DNA of 64,000 nucleotides from contig NW_020825312.1 in the NCBI RefSeq assembly GCF_003286085.1, positions 5,270,001 through 5,334,000 on the forward strand. Reading direction: 5' to 3'. This stretch comes from Drosophila persimilis. Taxonomy: Eukaryota; Arthropoda; Insecta; Diptera; Drosophilidae. A program made the translations under genes and the position numbers. The notes beneath the pieces were generated by a model that saw only the letters and a list, made by a program, of their open reading frames with translations, searched no databases and was not told the origin of the DNA. Below, piece by piece: positions 60,960 through 64,000 of the stretch (position 1 is its first letter; the number at the start of each line of letters is the position of its first letter).

Positions 60960-62089
60960 TCTATATTCCTCGATTTTTATATTGCGTGGAATATTACAAG
61001 TACGATATCTTTTACCTGAACTGCTCTGACATTATTAAATTTTCATTATTTTCGGTGGAAAATTGAAATACCCCCTTGGTTTATAATAATCGTTCTCCGT
61101 CAAAGATTGGAAACCATATTGATCAATTTTGATGTCGAAAATTATTAGCTAGATATTACCTCGTTACCGATATCTAGCATTTTTCTAAAATATTGCCACA
61201 AATATCGGTAATTGAAATATAAACAATAAAACCGCAATAAATGTGGTTTTCACTGTTTTAAGAAGTGCCTAATTTGTATCTTATATGTTTTTGGTCATAG
61301 CTCTTTTCGGCATGGCATAGCTCTGGCAGCACTGGTAACAGTGCTCATCAAAGCTCGGGCTGGTGTAACTGTTTTGTAAGTGTGCCAAAATACTAGAACA
61401 TTATTTTCAAATTTCAATATTATCTCTTATAATTCAAACTAGAACATTTTGGTCCAATATTACTACGCTATTCCATTTAAAACAAGTTATACATATGTAG
61501 TTTTTAGCATTCTTTTATTTTGTTTGTGCTAAAAAAATGTAGGGTAGGGGACTGTATGCTCTTGGTTAGTGTTTCTAGTGAACTGGAATTGGATCAACCA
61601 ATTCTAGATCAACAAATGGCTTAATCTAAACTAGAGTCGAAAAAAAAATATCCAAATTCATTCATATATACAGACTAATCTATAGGGAGGAAGTGACATA
61701 TGTGAAATAATTCGAAATAACTTTAAAAATTTGAAAACTTGTCTATCTGTCAGTTGTAATAATTTTCATAAATGATGCCTAAAACTGTAAAGCGTTAACT
61801 ACACATCTTAAAAGTCTATTGCACAAAAAGATGTGCAAAATGTATATGTACATTGGCCAACAGCGACAACTAGTTATTTACTTAACATGCTAAGAAAGGA
61901 GAGCACTAAAACTTAGACGACATATTACCTAATAGTTATGAACCGAAACTATTTTACTTAAACACTAATCGCACAACTCGCTCGCTTATATCTAATGTGA
62001 TTTTCCTAGTAGAAAGTATAAAAGGAAGCACTGGCGAACTATGAATTAGTATCTCAGCAAGCGCTACATAATCTGCTCGGCGCTGCTAA
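60960..62089. other. Intergenic; probably includes the MCRIP 3' UTR
   Basis: No gene frame. The right part is probably the 3' UTR of the minus-strand MCRIP gene. At 61331-61362 there is GGCAGCACTGGTAAC, matching promoter motif 7, inside a small inverted repeat (AGCACTG...CAGTGCT). Confidence 0.5.
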
Positions 62090-63656
62090 TTAGAGGCTCT
62101 TGGTAATGTTTTGGAACAAGCGACGACCCCACCATGATTCCAGATCGAAGGGCTTGAAGTCTTGCAACGCTGGGCTAGGAGGCTCCACCCAAACAGCCGC
62201 CGATGCGGAGGTGGGAAATGGTTTATTGGCGATGATGCATTCCACAGGATTAGTGGCATTGTTATTGTTAGCATCTGCCACTGGTTTCTCGCAGGGCTTC
62301 GCCGATGTACTCGAATCATAGGGATTTGGTGCCACTAACATGTTCCATGCTATAACGAAAAAAATTGCATTAAAATATAGCTTAGTTTCGGGATGTGCTT
62401 ATACATATATGTATAAATGTGTATTGTGTGTTCGACTTACAGTCATTTATATAGCGTATGATTTCCTCATGCTGCGGTGTTATCACCTCATCCTCGATCA
62501 GCTTGGTGGGTGTTATCCGTTTTGAGGCACTCTGTTGAAAAAATGGGCGCGGGATGCTGTTTTCCCAAAGTCATTACATTTCAATTACAATTTTACGAAA
62601 TATTTAATATTAATGACGCCGCACTTATGCAAACCGTACTGCGCCCCGTGAACATGTGGACTACAAAAATAAATCACTCGAGGAAAGTGGGGGAAAACGA
62701 CAGCGTGGTACTCTGCTCTAGGCACCTTGACGTACGAATATTTTTTTATACATTAAAGCAATAAATCAAATTGTACAAAATAAATTGGTACAAATTAAGA
62801 TGCTAACATAGGCAGATGTGACTGGCATTTTATGCTGATAACGAATAGTGATATGAAGCGATATCTCAATCGATTTTCCTCTACTCAGCACATTCCATTC
62901 GATTGGCAAGGATGCGTATTGTACAATAAGAAATCATGATTTTCGCACAGCCGGCTTGCGCCCTACTAATGTCTGTTGCTGTGGCTCCCATTCATCTCGC
63001 TTAGAAACATGTGACGTAACGGGCGGAAAAGTCATTGCCTTTGGGGCCAGCCGATAACCGATGCTTGACCCACGTGTTGCCTCCTACTGTGAGCGCTCTG
63101 CTCCGTTTCTCAATTAGCATAGGAGTGCTAGCTAGGTCGCTCAGTCTCTTGTCTCTTGCGATAAAATGTCAAGATAAGACGAGGGTCCCTCGCTCCCTTT
63201 CCGACACATTTCCAACATGTGCAGGCACACGCATTGTTTGCATAAGCGTTTCGGCATTTCAGCTGTGTTCTGTTCTCTTACTTGTTGTGCTCCTCCGGGG
63301 GACTGTTCAGATCGAAGCTGCCGTTCTTCTTGCTGCTCTCCTTGATGCTCTCGAACTTTTCAAAGTTTTGGGCCAGACCTGACAAGTAACGGAGAGAATG
63401 ATGCAAATGTCAGTTTGCAGTTGAAATGCCGGCAAAACAATTTTCAAAAAAGAGCGACAGAGAGAGAGAGATGAGTGCGAGTGTGCGCTGCCGCTCAACG
63501 CATTGTTGTGACATAACAGTTCGGCAACAATTCCATTCCGTGCCCGGTCTTTGGGTTTATTGTACTTTTTCACATTTATATACATTTAAATGCACTGTAC
63601 TTACCACGTCGCGTTTTAGCAACAATTTTGCTGGGTCCCTTGTTGATTGTGTACAT
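62090..63656 (-). CDS. MCRIP-family protein (MAPK-regulated corepressor-interacting)
   Basis: Four exons on the minus strand: 63656-63605, 63378-63282, 62529-62441 and 62349-62090. They join to 165 residues. The N-terminus MYTINKGPSKIVAKTRRG matches human MCRIP2 (MYTITKGPSKLVAQRRTG from memory). The middle has TPQHEEIIRYINDSWN (human HEENVRFVSEAWQ). The C-terminus LQDFKPFDLESWWGRRLFQN matches LQNFVPIDLDEWWAQQFL. Exon 3 must use the second AG of CAACAGAG, because the first would bring a stop. MCRIP proteins bind the corepressor CtBP and DDX6 or stress-granule factors, linking ERK signalling to gene repression and RNA control. The protein has no enzyme domain. The CG number is not known to me. 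Confidence 0.88.
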
Positions 63657-64000
63657 GGTTGTGTTTGGTATTTAAATGTTTAATTTAAACCTCGCTGATT
63701 TTGTTGTTGTCCGCCTGGTGACTGCCTGCCTGCTGCCTGAGAGGTGTTTTTCTGGCAACGAGTTCTCCTTTGCTATTTTCGTTACTGCGGTGTTTTCTCT
63801 GTTCCGTTTTGTGCCTTTCGACGTAGATTAGTATTTAAGAAATTATATGATCAGAATTTTCCCGCAGTCGCTTGGTTGCCTCATCTTTTAAGCAGTTACA
63901 CAATACACATATGACTTTAGGGCACTTTATTAGGTTCTCGCGACGTTGGACCAAATCAATTGCTTTCATTTAATGGTTATTGACTATTATTGTTCTGGAT
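63657..64000. other. 5' flank of MCRIP gene
   Basis: AT-rich upstream DNA on the minus strand. No other gene, TATA box or motif 1 was found. The transcript start and any 5' intron remain undefined. Confidence 0.5.

Noticed and set aside
1..64000. Search for CRISPR arrays, rRNA and tRNA genes, bacterial operons or phage genes
   Set aside because: None seen. The DNA is insect nuclear; short tandem arrays lack spacer-repeat structure and no tRNA cloverleaf or rRNA block was recognised by eye.

Overview
This is insect nuclear DNA, almost certainly Drosophila. The protein-coding genes have short introns (50-120 bp) with classic fly splice sites, and the promoters carry fly-specific core elements (DRE, Ohler motif 1, the GGTATATTT motif). 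The proteins are fly-like orthologues of DCAF13, SWEET, OTUD6, MPV17L and MCRIP. Dispersed repeats that begin 'TACCCGATACTCAAAATGAG' and contain a CTGTCTGTCCGTCC block match, from memory, the DINE-1-type Helitron MITE family common in the obscura group (D. pseudoobscura, D. miranda, D. subobscura). I therefore infer an obscura-group fly. The gene order (a Tctex1-type relic, then DCAF13, then SWEET) recalls the consecutively numbered D. melanogaster genes CG7276, CG7275 and CG7272; that link rests on memory.

Layout. Positions 1-47.6 kb contain no long or recognisable gene. The block is rich in microsatellites, hexamer arrays and old transposon relics: DINE-like elements near 12, 14, 15.5 and 32.5 kb, a scrambled Tc1 element at 23.3-24.1 kb, and a mariner remnant at 37.3-37.5 kb. 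Several short plus-strand segments have strong splice signals (2.1, 18.2, 29.4 and 34.8 kb). A coding-like tail ending in a stop lies at 46.3 kb. These could mean the block is the intron-rich body of one large plus-strand gene, but I cannot prove it.

Positions 47.6-64 kb form a compact gene cluster. In order it holds an MPV17L-like mitochondrial/peroxisomal membrane protein (-), an unrecognised coiled-coil protein (+), a broken Tctex1-type dynein light chain (+), a DINE-like element (-), a heavily decayed LDL-receptor-family gene (-), the ribosome-biogenesis factor DCAF13/Sof1 (+), a SWEET sugar transporter (+), an OTUD6-type deubiquitinase (-) and an MCRIP-family protein (-).

Most of the living genes are housekeeping genes. 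DCAF13 and OTUD6 share motif 1 and GGTATATTT-type promoters. The SWEET gene instead has a TATA box and clustered GATA sites, which suggests tissue-restricted (possibly gut or fat body) expression. The two dead genes sit side by side between the coiled-coil gene and DCAF13, so this interval appears to be a place of recent or ongoing gene loss.
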